Below, in pieces: positions 22,863 to 32,990 of a stretch of 64,000 nt of DNA. The stretch comes from Saturnia japonica (Eukaryota > Arthropoda > Insecta > Lepidoptera > Saturniidae). Location: assembly GCA_033032175.1 (NCBI GenBank), contig CM065323.1:7750001-7814000 (forward strand), written 5' to 3'. Numbering within the stretch: the first letter of the stretch is position 1; every line of letters begins with the position of its first letter. The notes beneath the pieces were generated by a model. It did no database searches and was not told where the DNA came from. It worked only from the letters and a program-made list of their open reading frames with translations. The translations under genes and the position numbers were made by a program.

Positions 22863-23402
22863 TTTACGTGGAGTAACAGGGTAAACTGAAAATATAATAA
22901 ACCCCCAACACAAATAGATAACCTATTCATTGAGACCATTCTAATGAGCCCCAAAAATGTCATCTCTGGTGTAAGTTGGTGAGGAGTAAGGTATTTACTG
23001 ATTCCAGATGACGCTGCAGCATCAAGTCAAGGTTTTTATAATATCATTGAAGCAACAGAATACCAAATCTCGACTTAATCAGACCTGTGGAAGATGCTCA
23101 ACTAATAACTACTAAACTATTAAACTATCAACTATTAAAGAGTTGATAATCTTCAAATGGCTGATCAGATTTTCTTGAATCATAGCCAAGAACACTCTCG
23201 ATCGAGTCACCTTTAATTTTAATAGATTAAAATCTGTTCAGCCGTTTGTAAGTTACGATGCCACAGACACACAGATACACCGGTATATGCGTTAATCTAT
23301 GAAGAATCTAAAAATCTGAATCTAAAAAGAATGATAAAAAAAATTGGATCTAAAGAAAGTGGTTATCTCAATTGAACAATCAGAATGGTGTTATTTTAAG
23401 TA
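22863..23402. other. no gene; short repeat-like segment
   Basis: The part 23150-23290 (GATCGAGTCACCTTTAATTT, then GTAAGTTACGATGCCACAGA) looks like a small dispersed element known to me from lepidopteran sequence, but no second copy is in the window. Nothing else was recognised. Confidence 0.35.
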
Positions 23403-23517
23403 CAGGGTTGGCCAAAAGGCGTACGATTTTAAAAAACACTCTTGCGTTTGAATCTTATGAGCGGGGGCTGCGCGGGTGGTGGGGATGAATAGCTCGGTTC
23501 TCGGAAATTTAGTAGCG

Positions 23518-23569
23518 ATGGATCGCTTCACAGGAGCGCAGCGTGCATTCTGCGTTAAACATTATTATA
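23518..23569 (+). pseudogene. N-terminal piece of the split transposase
   Basis: ATG at 23518 opens MDRFTGAQRAFCVKHYY, which aligns with the first 17 residues of the intact transposase at 9852-10931 (MEQYSGTHRAFCVRAYY). The frame is cut by the insertion immediately after. Confidence 0.8.
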
Positions 23570-23816
23570 ATAAAATTTAATAAATTTGATTAAGTACAGT
23601 GTAAAAAAAATTAATGTAAATTATTGTATAAAAAAGCGTGGGGTGTATTCAAAGTGCTTTTTAAGATATTATATTATCGAAGTGATGATTCTTCTACTCA
23701 TTATCTGTCAATAAAATGTTTATAATTATTGACACTATGCACCCCACGCTTTTTTATACAATAATGTACATTAATTTTTTTTACACTGTACTTAATCAAA
23801 TTTATTAAATTTTATT
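23569..23816. repeat. long palindrome, about 80-bp arms
   Basis: The left arm is 23569-23649 and the right arm about 23736-23816. They are near-perfect inverted copies with outer ends AATAAAATTTAATAAATTTG. Both arms contain GCGTGGGGTG next to the loop. The loop is about 90 bases. A single mismatch was noticed (TGTAAATTA against TGTACATTA). It starts exactly where the host transposase gene is broken. The form fits a foldback/MITE element or the end of a larger nested transposon. Confidence 0.85.
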
Positions 23817-24208
23817 TTCTGTTTTTTAGTTGGATTTTTTATGAAAGCGTGTTTTTTTTTGTTTTTTTAAAGTATTATTTATTTTTCATTTTTTAGTTAA
23901 ATTTTTTAAACTATAAATTATTTAGTTCGATTTGCTAACTATCAACCGCCCTTAATATGTACAAATGTGTTCCGATTGTATCTTGGTTAAGAACACATAT
24001 TCAAAGATTTCTATGATGTCAATATAAACAGCGAGACACATAGAGGTGCAACCTTATTTACATATACAGTCAGTCACATTAATGCTTGAGTATGGAATTT
24101 TCAATCCGTAATCACTTTACATAATATTATAATCATAGGAGCGAATCTGTTGGCGGCACTGAGAATGAGGATGAGTGTGAATTTCCACTCTGTGACTGAT
24201 TGTAGATT

Positions 24209-24487
24209 TTATGGTTTATCTCGTAATCGAATCATTTCATTCAATGCTTCACTGTTACATGCAGTTCTTCCTGTTAATTTTGAGCAATCATGTTCTTCAA
24301 TTCGTATACCGTCCAAGGATCTTCCACGACTAAGTGCCACATAAGCTTGTCCAGCAGCAAACAATCGCGGACCCAAATAAACGACTGCATGATCAACTGT
24401 ACAACCTTGCATGCCCGAAAGAGTAAGTGTGGAACTGCACCCATGCGTAGTTCGCGCACTAGCTCTATCTCTCTTACTCGCATACAA
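24209..24487 (-). pseudogene. Helitron helicase C-terminal fragment
   Basis: The minus strand encodes the end of a Pif1-type helicase as found in Helitron Rep-helicase proteins. It reads LSGMQGCTVDHAVVYLGPRL, then AAGQAYVALSRGRSLDGIRI (helicase motif VI region, QAYVALSR), then EEHDCSKLTGRTACN. The usual HKAQG wording before GCTVD is altered. About 75 residues of homology remain out of a protein normally well over 1000 residues long, with no Rep domain in the window. It lies inside the DNA that splits the DD41D element. It is a captured or truncated piece, not a working gene. Confidence 0.8.
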
Positions 24488-24691
24488 AGAATGCGGAAAG
24501 AAATTAATTAATCCTGGCGAATCTAATTAGGATAATCGGATGCTTTGATCGGATTATTGCATTGTCATCGACTTTTGACAGGTGTGCAAAGTTTGAATTA
24601 AATCTGATCATTCAAAGTAGGACAAAATCGAGCTCAAAGGGGTCGATTACATACATACATACATACAGGTGAAGCTAATAAAAGCGTGTTA
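24488..24691. other. right part of the nested insertion
   Basis: It contains ACTTTTGACAGGTGTGCAAA, CGAGCTCAAAGGGGTCG, a CATA tetranucleotide run at about 24652-24666 and ends CTAATAAAAGCGTGTT. I associate this wording with the end of a common lepidopteran DNA element. AAAGCGTGTT also occurs at about 23845, which may mark the borders of one inserted unit. Confidence 0.45.
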
Positions 24692-25722
24692 AAAATGGCG
24701 ATTCGTGCGCTATTGTTCGACGTTTATTTCGGCGTAAGTTTGAATTACATGACGTAAATCAGTGTCCGAAGGAAAGTGTGATTCGATCGTGGGTCAGAAA
24801 ATTCGAAGCTAATGGTTCGACTCTCAAACAGAAGCCTGCGGGACGCCCAAGGTCAACAAGAACGGAAGACACATTTGAACAAGTTAGAGCTTCAGTTCAA
24901 CGTAACCCTGGTCTATCGACTGGCAAGCGATCAGCTGAACTTGTGGTGTCCGGAACATCTTTGCGTCGCGTTTTGTTGAAAGATTTGAATTTCACCCGTA
25001 TAAAATTCAATTTGTGCAGGAATTACTGCCAAATGACCCAATTTAACGACGAGCTTTTGTTGAAACAATGTTGGAACGCTTTCAGAGTTTCAACAATATT
25101 CTGTTGTCCGACGAAGCCCATTTTCACTTAAATGGACATGTCATTAAACAGAATTGTCGTTACTGCGCTGCAGAGAACCCACGTGCAAAATTTCAAATGC
25201 CTCTGCAAAGTAACCGTTTGGGCGACCATATCAGCACACGGAATTATCGGACCCTATTTCTTTGAAAATCAACAAAGGCAATCTGTCACTGTAAATTCTG
25301 ATCGATACATAGCCGCATTAAGGGATTTTTTCTTTCCGCAACTGCAACAATTTGAAGCCTATAATCGTGCGACGTGGTTTCAACAAGATGGTGCGACATG
25401 CCATACATCTAATGCTTCCTTGGCGGCCGTAAACAAGATGTTTGCTGGGACACTGATATCGCGCCGAGGTGACATTGCATGGCCGCCTAGAAATCCGGAT
25501 CTCACGCCACCGGACTTTTTCATGAGGGGATACCTGAAAAGTATAGTCTACTCCAATAACCCAGCCACGATTAACCAGTTGAAGATAAGTATCCGAGAAG
25601 AAACGGCAGCTATTCCTCGCGCAATGTGTCAGCGTGTTTTTACCAATTTGAGGTTCAGATTCGAGCAATGTTTGCAGCGAGATGGTGTATCATACCTGAA
25701 TGATGTAATTATTAAGAAATAA
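24692..25722 (+). pseudogene. DD41D transposase, main part, frameshifted
   Basis: Homology continues from NGDSCAIVRRLFRRKFELHD through SVIRSWVRKFEANGSTLKQK and GRPRSTRTEDTFEQVRASVQ to LLKDLNF. The first frameshift lies near 25000-25070. The block with the first catalytic aspartate follows (NNILLSDEAHFHLNG), and a second frameshift near 25200. The C-terminal half is then open: VTVWATISAHGIIGPYF, then TWFQQDGATCHTSNASL with the second aspartate, then DLTPPDFFMRGYLKS with the third. The last two are again 41 residues apart. The stop is at 25722. All three acidic residues are kept, yet the frame is broken at least twice and by the nested insertion. Confidence 0.85.
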
Positions 25723-25827
25723 ATTTCCCAGATGTCTAATTTAATTGAAATAAAGATGTGTATGTGTATTGCATTTAGTTTTTTTTTAATTATTTTTAAA
25801 ATTCGGAAATCTTTCTGGCCCGCCCTG

Positions 25828-27894
25828 TAAAATATTTAAAGTTTAACTTTGGATATTCTCCGATATACGAAGCTCAAGTTACTCAGATGCAGTTTTACAA
25901 TTCACCTTTCAAGATCCTACAATCAGCTAACAACCTATTTTATTAATAACCGTAGAGTGTGTGATACACACACACACACAACTTTTCCGTAATGAATTAG
26001 CGGCAATCTTGAACTTAGTTTAATAGAGACTCTCTTAAGAACTATTAGAGACACATCAAGTAATTAGGAAGTAAGGTCGGCGTACGCGTCCAGGCGAGTC
26101 GTTAGCACACATCATAGCATTATGATGAACGAGCACCATGAATTAATAATGACTTAGCCCGGCGTCTTAAGACATCATTAGAATTCCATGTGTCATAGCG
26201 GTGTTATCGCTTACCCTGTGATAGCAAATGTACAGTTAAAAATCTAAATATGGCAATTAGAAACAACAGTTATAATTAGTCTCTAAAGATTCTCATTAAT
26301 CTTAGTTGTGATCTAGAGGTCACGTTAAGCTAACAGTGGTCGCCAAATGGCATCCTGCTAAGAGATTTATAGTTAGTAACTTGTTTTTTTTTTTTTATTA
26401 TATGAGAAGAATGTAGACTGTATACCAGTATGCACTATGCAGTATGTATGTATGCACACTGGCCTGCGCGGCTGTATTATGATTTGTTTTCAACATGCCT
26501 CGAAATAGAGATAAAATAAACCCGGAAAAAAAAAAAAAAAAACATAATTTTCATCACAATGTTTTGATATAGAAAAGTATACAGCGTAATTATATGGTTA
26601 TTTTTTCTATTTGTTTATAATCAACGAGCCTGTTTATAACTTTTTTTCCACTCCACTTGGTGGAAAGTGAATAAATGACAGACAATGGCGATCACTACAC
26701 CTCTTTTAAAAACAATACTCCAATACAGAATTCTTCCGATTTACTGAATATATTAACTAAATACTTATATATTTATAGGTTTATTAGTAAAACAGATCTA
26801 TATACTATATCTAATGAAAGATGAACAGTCTAAATTTTTCCTATATGTACAAATGCAGCGAAGTCTTTTGACGTGTATTTTATTAATATCGCATATTGAG
26901 TATGAAATCTATGTCAACCTTTATATTATCGCCAATGTCCTTGTATGAGTCACTGGTCACATTTTAATTCTTCTTAAAGTTAATAAAATCGAAACATTCG
27001 GAACTGGTTTAGTGTATATCTGAATGATTGCCCAACGAAGCGGTCTCGAATGTTATGCAGTGACCAAGTTAGCAATCTTCATTGCAAATTCTTACTTGTT
27101 AACTATTTAGGTAATAAATAATATAATATTATTTATAATATACTTAACAGTACACACCCAATAAGAACTTACGTAGGTGTAATAGACGGAAATATAATTC
27201 TGGTTTAAGCCGTTATCTTTTTTAGGTAATTTATATCAAGGTTTTGACAAGAAAGGCGTTTAAAATATCTTTTTGGGATTTTTGTTCAGATGATTTATGA
27301 CTCAAATTAGTACATACTTGAGGATGACAAGAAAACTACATACTTAACAATTACATTTTTTCAATGATTAAAAATAATAACATGGGACTAGAAAAAAGTT
27401 AGCCGCTAATCCAATAAATACATTACCCGATAGAACCGAGTCATAAGGAGGTAATTACACGCGACCAGAGTCGCCGCTATGGCTATTCAATTAAAATAAA
27501 TATGAAATATCAAAACGGAACGTGCGTCGGAGTATGAGATGCAGGTCGGCAACTCAACCAATCTATCTACAGTACTTTGGTAAGCAAACAAGTGACAGGC
27601 TCAACGACCTTGCCGTGGTCCGTTCCACGCGAATCGCTCCGTTATACAATTTCCAAATACCGATAATACCTTACTCTAGAACAGATTAATAATTCGAGGT
27701 GCTCCCATTAGGAATTTCGGAATGTAATTTAAGCGAATGTCGACGATTACAGGAAGAACTTTATACTCGCAACGATATCTTTATTGGGAGTATCGTATAC
27801 TTCATTGCTACTTCGGATTGCAAATTCCTGGTTGCTTAATATTGTGTCATAATGAATATCTATACTAAATTAATATTATGATATAACAAGACAA
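25828..27894. other. gene-free stretch with simple repeats
   Basis: A short (CA)n run lies at about 25967-25982 and a poly-A run at about 26526-26541. GC-richer patches at 26070-26170 and 27520-27640 have no open frame and no copy in the window. No gene is supported. Confidence 0.45.
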
Positions 27895-28140
27895 TTTTTA
27901 ATAAAAAGGAAATTTAACTTCAATGGTTTTTAAGAGTTGCTTGATGTATCTTCGATGTTCAAGATCCAATGCCAATGAAATTAAAATGGGACCAACCTGA
28001 GGTATCCCTATCCAACAAAAAAAAGAATACTACAAATCGGTTCATAAACAAAGAAGTTTTAACTAGAAAAAGTTATGGTCATTAAAAAAATACATTCGAA
28101 TTGAGCAACGTCGGTCTTTTTTTTAAGTCGGTTAATAAAG
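27895..28140. repeat. MITE-like repeat with AACCRACTTC ends, diverged copy
   Basis: It shares CCAATGAAATTAAAATGGGA, AAATCGGTTCATAAACAAAG and the end TTTAAGTCGGTTAATAAA with the copies at 7822-8060 and 58683-58870. The left end is more damaged. Confidence 0.6.
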
Positions 28141-29214
28141 CGGAAAAGTTTTTTTATTTGTTTGTTTGAACGTGCTAATCTCAGGAACTAAGTACCAGTA
28201 GCATTCGAACAATTATTTTTTTAAATATGATAGCTAGATTCAAGAGGAATAGTATAGGCTATCTAACATTAGGCTACAACTCTCAGCTAGCTTTAAATAT
28301 GGATTTTTGTTAAGACTGAAATGCTAGTTGTATTAAACTTTACCTTAAAGCATATTATTTGGACACATAGTTTAGGAGATAATGGAAAATTAAAATTGTG
28401 TTTAATGCATCGTTCTTCGGATTAAACTTATTGTAGTAGGTAGCGTCTCGGATCTCTAATAACCACGAAATTCAGAACTTAAAACAAAAAATAAAGCGCA
28501 GCCCACCACGCAGCACGCACGCAGCACCATCTCTATCTAAGTCGTTCTTGAGTTATAAACGCATGAAGTTATAAACGTACAAGCAGACAGACTGAGATAC
28601 ATTAAAGAATGTAAGGATAATTTTTATATAAAATAAGGTTCAATAATGTACGGTAAATAACGTAATCAGGTCAGAACCCTAAGGGCGCAAGTCCTACTCG
28701 CTACTTATACGATTTTCGTTTTAAATGGGTTAGTTTTGCGCTTTGTTTTTTTTATTGTATTCAAAAACATTATATTAAAAAGAAGTGATATATAAAATAC
28801 TTATTAATATGTAGTTGATACTGCCTAAATATTATAATATAAATAAAGTCATTACGCACACAAGTAAAGAAAAAAAAATTAATTTGTGTTTATAGTAAGG
28901 ACAGGTTAAATTAGTTATTCAGAGTGCCGTTAAACAACTCTCAAGTAATCCACATGTATCTGATGGTTTTAGTTAAAATGAAATCACATTTATATTAACT
29001 GTACTAAGAGCGAACTTTTGTATTGGATCTTGTTTCGATTTCGCTTGTTAAAGGTACGTTATTAGTTTGTTAATTACGTTTGTGAAGTCTGCAAACAATT
29101 TAGGAAATGTTTGCGTTTGAATTAGCAACCAAACAGTTATAAGGCTGTTAGTTTCTTTTAATATTGTAAAGTCTAGTTTTCTAAACGATTTTCAATCGTT
29201 TTTTCTTGCCATTA
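28141..29214. other. no gene; Helitron-like remnant
   Basis: TTTGTTTGAACGTGCTAATCTCAGGAACTA at the beginning (28158-28187) resembles the 5' part of the H2 Helitron family at 50250. The rest is unassigned. No coding signal. Confidence 0.35.
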
Positions 29215-29480
29215 TCACCTATGTAGAGTCCCCACAACGTGTTTTCCTCTTCCACTTTCTATCAGCTGTCATCACAGTACTTATTTATACCTTTTATACA
29301 CATATCTTTGCTCACACAATGCATCCCAACACCTTCACCCACCCACAATGCACCTTCATCGTTTTTCCTCTCCTCCTATATATAACCTTTAAACTTTTCT
29401 GTTATATGAATTTCATCCCTCCTTATGACATGGTCATACCAAGGTGACCTGTTACTCCTCAACTTCTGTGACCTTTGGTA
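29215..29480 (-). pseudogene. decayed LINE ORF C-terminus (RTE-like)
   Basis: The minus strand around 29400-29470 reads WYDHVIRRDEIHITEKFKGY, close to the RWYGHVMRR-type C-terminal signature of RTE-like LINE proteins. Stops and frameshifts occur throughout. Only a weak relic, with no reverse transcriptase core nearby. Confidence 0.55.
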
Positions 29481-30120
29481 CTACTTTAATATTTTCTAAT
29501 TTTATCCACTTTATCTTATCTAAGGCATTCTGAAATGTCCCATTTACTTAAAAATAAAATGTCAGTAAGTTAATATATCAAAAACATAATACTTATTTGT
29601 ATTACAGAAAATTGATAAAACGGCATTAAATAATACCATATAAAAAGAGTTTAACAATAGATTGCTAACCACGCCTTTACGTAAAACGGTTGATTATTTA
29701 TATTTGCTCATAAACAATAATGAGCTCTCAGCTTTAGAAAATAGGTTATAGAGGAAAAGATAAAAACACGAGTTGTAAAACTATGATTGTAAACATGGAT
29801 ATGTGCCAAGTAGGTGGTCTGCTTGTCAGCGTGGTAAGCTTATATTGAGATAAAATCTGGCAGAGAGAGATTCAAAGAACCAATAAAAATATTTGGATGA
29901 AACAAGTTCAAAAATTCTACCAAGAAATAGATTTTTCTATAATTTTAAAGTCTTTTCTTTAAATATAAGTTTATTTTTATTTTTATAAATACATACAGTG
30001 ACTATTTTACTCACAAACATTTCAGCGGAGATGGAACCTGCAACCTCTTGGCTCGATAATAGGGCTTATTGTTATGTATTTGATTGATGTCACTTCACTT
30101 ATCATATATGTAGTTCACCT
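29481..30120. other. no gene seen
   Basis: AT-rich spacer. Nothing recognised on either strand. Confidence 0.4.
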
Positions 30121-30648
30121 TCTATACATACAATTAATAAAATTGAAGTGTTTGTTTGTAATGTCAAAATAACAGTTTTTTTTACTAAATACATATGAAA
30201 GTATATACGATACCTATAACAAAAAGCCCATTATTAAAATTTTTGTCTGTCTGTCTGTCTGTTTGTTTCGGGTAATCTCCGAAACAGTTGACCCGATTTC
30301 GACTGGACTTTTACTGATAGATAGCTGATGATACAGGGAGTAACTTAGGCTACTTTTATTTTAGAAAAAGAATTAGGGTTCCGCACAAATATAAAACATG
30401 GACATGGTGAATCAATTCGGGCGCTCAAATAGCTTATGTTGAGTAAACCATAAGAGATATAGCAAATTAATGTACTACATAATCATGGGCATTAAAAAGA
30501 CCTACAAAAAAGTCTGGGAGAGTATACATTTATCTGCTAAGGAACACCCACAATAATCATTTTTGTCTTTAAAATAGCCGGGAGCGGGGCAGCTAGATTC
30601 GCGCGGGCATTCTGTTGTCCATGTGAGCGAAGCCACGGGCACAGCTAC
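30121..30648 (+). mobile_element. non-autonomous Helitron (family H1)
   Basis: It starts TCTATACATACAATTAATAA and ends after GTGAGCGAAGCCACGGGCAC with CTAC in place of CTRR. It matches the minus-strand copies at 8559-9085 and 18851-19380, including the CTGTCTGTCTGTCTG run near 30245. The base before the 5' TC is T rather than A, so the left junction may have changed after insertion. Confidence 0.7.
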
Positions 30649-30654
30649 TTAAAA

Positions 30655-32990
30655 ATAAAATTAGTTTTTGTTTGGAACTCAACTATGGCGTATCTTGTAT
30701 TGGCGACTTCGGAAAACTAAGGTATTTTTGATGAAAATGTCTGTAAATATATTGCAAACACAGTGTTCCCGGGCTCGATTAACCCTAAAAATGATAAGTG
30801 GCGTAATTATAAAGAACAATTATTGTATTGTCTTGATGCGGCAGGTTATAATGACATAAATGACGTTAAAGTTTGTTCTTTGCATCTGGCTCGTGGAAAA
30901 GAAATATATTAACGTCATTATTAGTAGTCCCTTTAAGCCCAACAAACGTAAAGCTCGGAGAAATATTACGCACTCTCGACCATTTTATGAATCGGAAATA
31001 AATTAAATTATGTTAGCTAGGATATTTTACCAAAGAATACAACAAAGTAATGAAAGCGTGCAAGACTATGTCGCAGCAATTTGTACTTTAGCTGTTGGAA
31101 GTTATTTTCAAGATTTAAAAAGTCCAATTAAGAGACAAATTAGTATCCTACTAATATAATAAATGTGAAAGTGTGTATGTTTGGATGTTTGTTACTCAAT
31201 TACGTTAAAACGGTTGAACAGATCTCAATGAAATTTAGCACACAGATAGTCTATGACCTGGAATAACACATAGGGAATTTTTTTTATCCCGGTAAAAGTC
31301 ATGGTTAAAAAAGTATTAACCTACAAATATAATAAGTGGAAAGTTTCTATGTTTGTTACTAAATCACGCAAAAACGGCGATTTTTTTGGTTTCTCATGTT
31401 CCGAGGTCAGTCTGTGTATATCAAATGATACGCAGACGAAGTCGCGGGTACCAGCTAGATCGTAATACATGACGTGCGTTTAAAAACAGACTTATTGATG
31501 ACCAAGAATTTGGCCAAGCATCTAGGCCTTATAAATATCTCAATTTTCAAGCGTGTGAGACCAAATAAACTCCGTCCATGATTCAATGGAAATATGTAAC
31601 AAAACAGCATAAATATGGGGAACGCTGTCCGTTTATGAATGCTACATGTTTCTACTATAAGATATTGGGGCATATTGCATCAGCTTATTTGAAAAAGCCT
31701 CATAAAGTATATCAAACACAACAAACACCAAGTAGGAATTCAGAAAATATGACTGTGCTGGTCGAAGACATGATAGCAATATACGTATGTCATAGAGATA
31801 ATTTGCTGAATCAATTCACCTTCACAGTTGATGTATGGATTGATGGGGCCTCATTAACCATGGAAGTTGACTAGGGAGCATCAAGATCCATAATATTGAA
31901 AGCCAGCAAAAAAGTTTATGGGCCATTCCACCTCAATTAGTATCAAGTAAAGTGAAACTGATGACTGTCACACGCCAAGAGATTACGGTATTAGACATGG
32001 TGATGCTGAAAGTGGTATTGGGAAACAAAAAAGCCCTATGTGATCTTTTGGTTGTATCTGAGAAAACACCTCACTTGTTGGGACGGAATTAGTTTAAAGA
32101 ACTGGATATACTATATGTAGAAGGATTATGTTAGACTAATTAAGAAATATCTCACTTAATGCATTAATTCCCAGAGCTATTTAAGCAAGATCTTGTAGAG
32201 TACAAAGGACCAGAGTGTCACTACATTTACGTGCGGATGCGATACCAAAGCTTGGGAAACCAAGAATAGCTCCCTTCCCTCTGAAACAACATGCGACTGA
32301 GGAATTGCAGCTTATGATAAATGAGAGAGTATTGACTCCAGTTAAATACTCTAAATGGGCCACACCCTAAGATTGTTAAGAAAGATGATGGCTCACTTCA
32401 GATATGTGGCGATTATCAGGCAACTATAAATACTACAATAAATGTTGATACATATCCTTTGTCAACATCAATGGAAGGATTTGTCAAGTTGAGTGGTAGT
32501 CGAGTATTCAGTAAGTTAGACCACAGTTGAAAGTTGATAAAAACACTGCAGAATTGTTATTGAATACACCACTAGGTCTCGTGAAGATGAAAAGGCTAGC
32601 TAGCTTTTGGAGTAAATGTGGCACCAGCAATTTTTCAGCAGATTATGTCCACTGCCCTAGAGAATTTCGAGGGTGTAGCGTGCCTGTTAGATGATGTGGC
32701 TGTATCAGGCATGAATATACAAGAGCATAATCAGTGACTGTGTAAGGTGCTGTCAATTTAACAAGATTTGGGATTTTGGTTGAATATTAAAAAGTGTATT
32801 TTTGCATCAGATAGTATAACGTTTTTGGGGCATATGATTAATAGCTATGGACTGCATCTTTTCCCAGCAAAAGTATAAATCTACAATACAATACTGGAAC
32901 CGATAGCTAGAATTAAAAGGAAAAAGCTGTATTTATGAAGGCAAAGGTACTACTTTCTTGAGATTTCATTTTAGTGGAATATGAATTAGA
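30655..32990 (+). pseudogene. decayed Ty3/Gypsy-type LTR retrotransposon interior
   Basis: Pieces in the usual gag-protease-reverse transcriptase order are visible. A gag block (YQRIQQSNESVQDYVAAICT) lies near 31030-31100. A damaged zinc-knuckle region with cysteines in CPFMNATCFYYK and a following GH is near 31620-31680. A protease start (WIDGASLTMEVD), where a TAG stop falls in the active-site block before GAS, is at 31835-31885. A reverse transcriptase has PVKYSKWATP near 32340 and an LLDD-type active-site block (ACLLDDVAVSG) near 32680. A C-terminal RT block (FASDSITFLGHMI) is near 32805-32840. Many stops and frameshifts are present. No paired long terminal repeats, integrase or envelope were found. 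A Helitron sits inside the gag part. Confidence 0.75.
31146..31458 (+). mobile_element. short non-autonomous Helitron inside the Gypsy relic
   Basis: It starts TCCTACTAATATAATAAATG after an A and ends CTAG, with a hairpin-like GCAGACGAAGTCGCGGG shortly before. Removing it brings two halves of gag-like sequence together, which supports a real insertion. It is 313 bp and non-coding. Confidence 0.7.

Larger units (their letters stand above)
23403..25827 (+). mobile_element. second DD41D mariner-like element, split by a nested insertion
   Basis: Left end CAGGGTTGGCCAAAAGGCGT after TA at 23401-23402. The right end, inverted, reads CAGGGCGGGCCAGAAAGATT, with TA at 25828-25829. The transposase start (MDRFTGAQRAFCVKHYY) is at 23518-23569. 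The next part of the protein (NGDSCAIVRRLFRRKFELHD) resumes at about 24692. The roughly 1.1 kb between them is foreign. Without it the element would be about 1.3 kb, the same as the intact DD41D copy. It belongs to a different lineage from that copy, since the ends differ in sequence. Confidence 0.85.

Noticed and set aside
23569..24691. A complete Helitron
   Set aside because: Only about 75 residues of helicase remain, with no Rep domain and no TC/CTRR ends at the borders.
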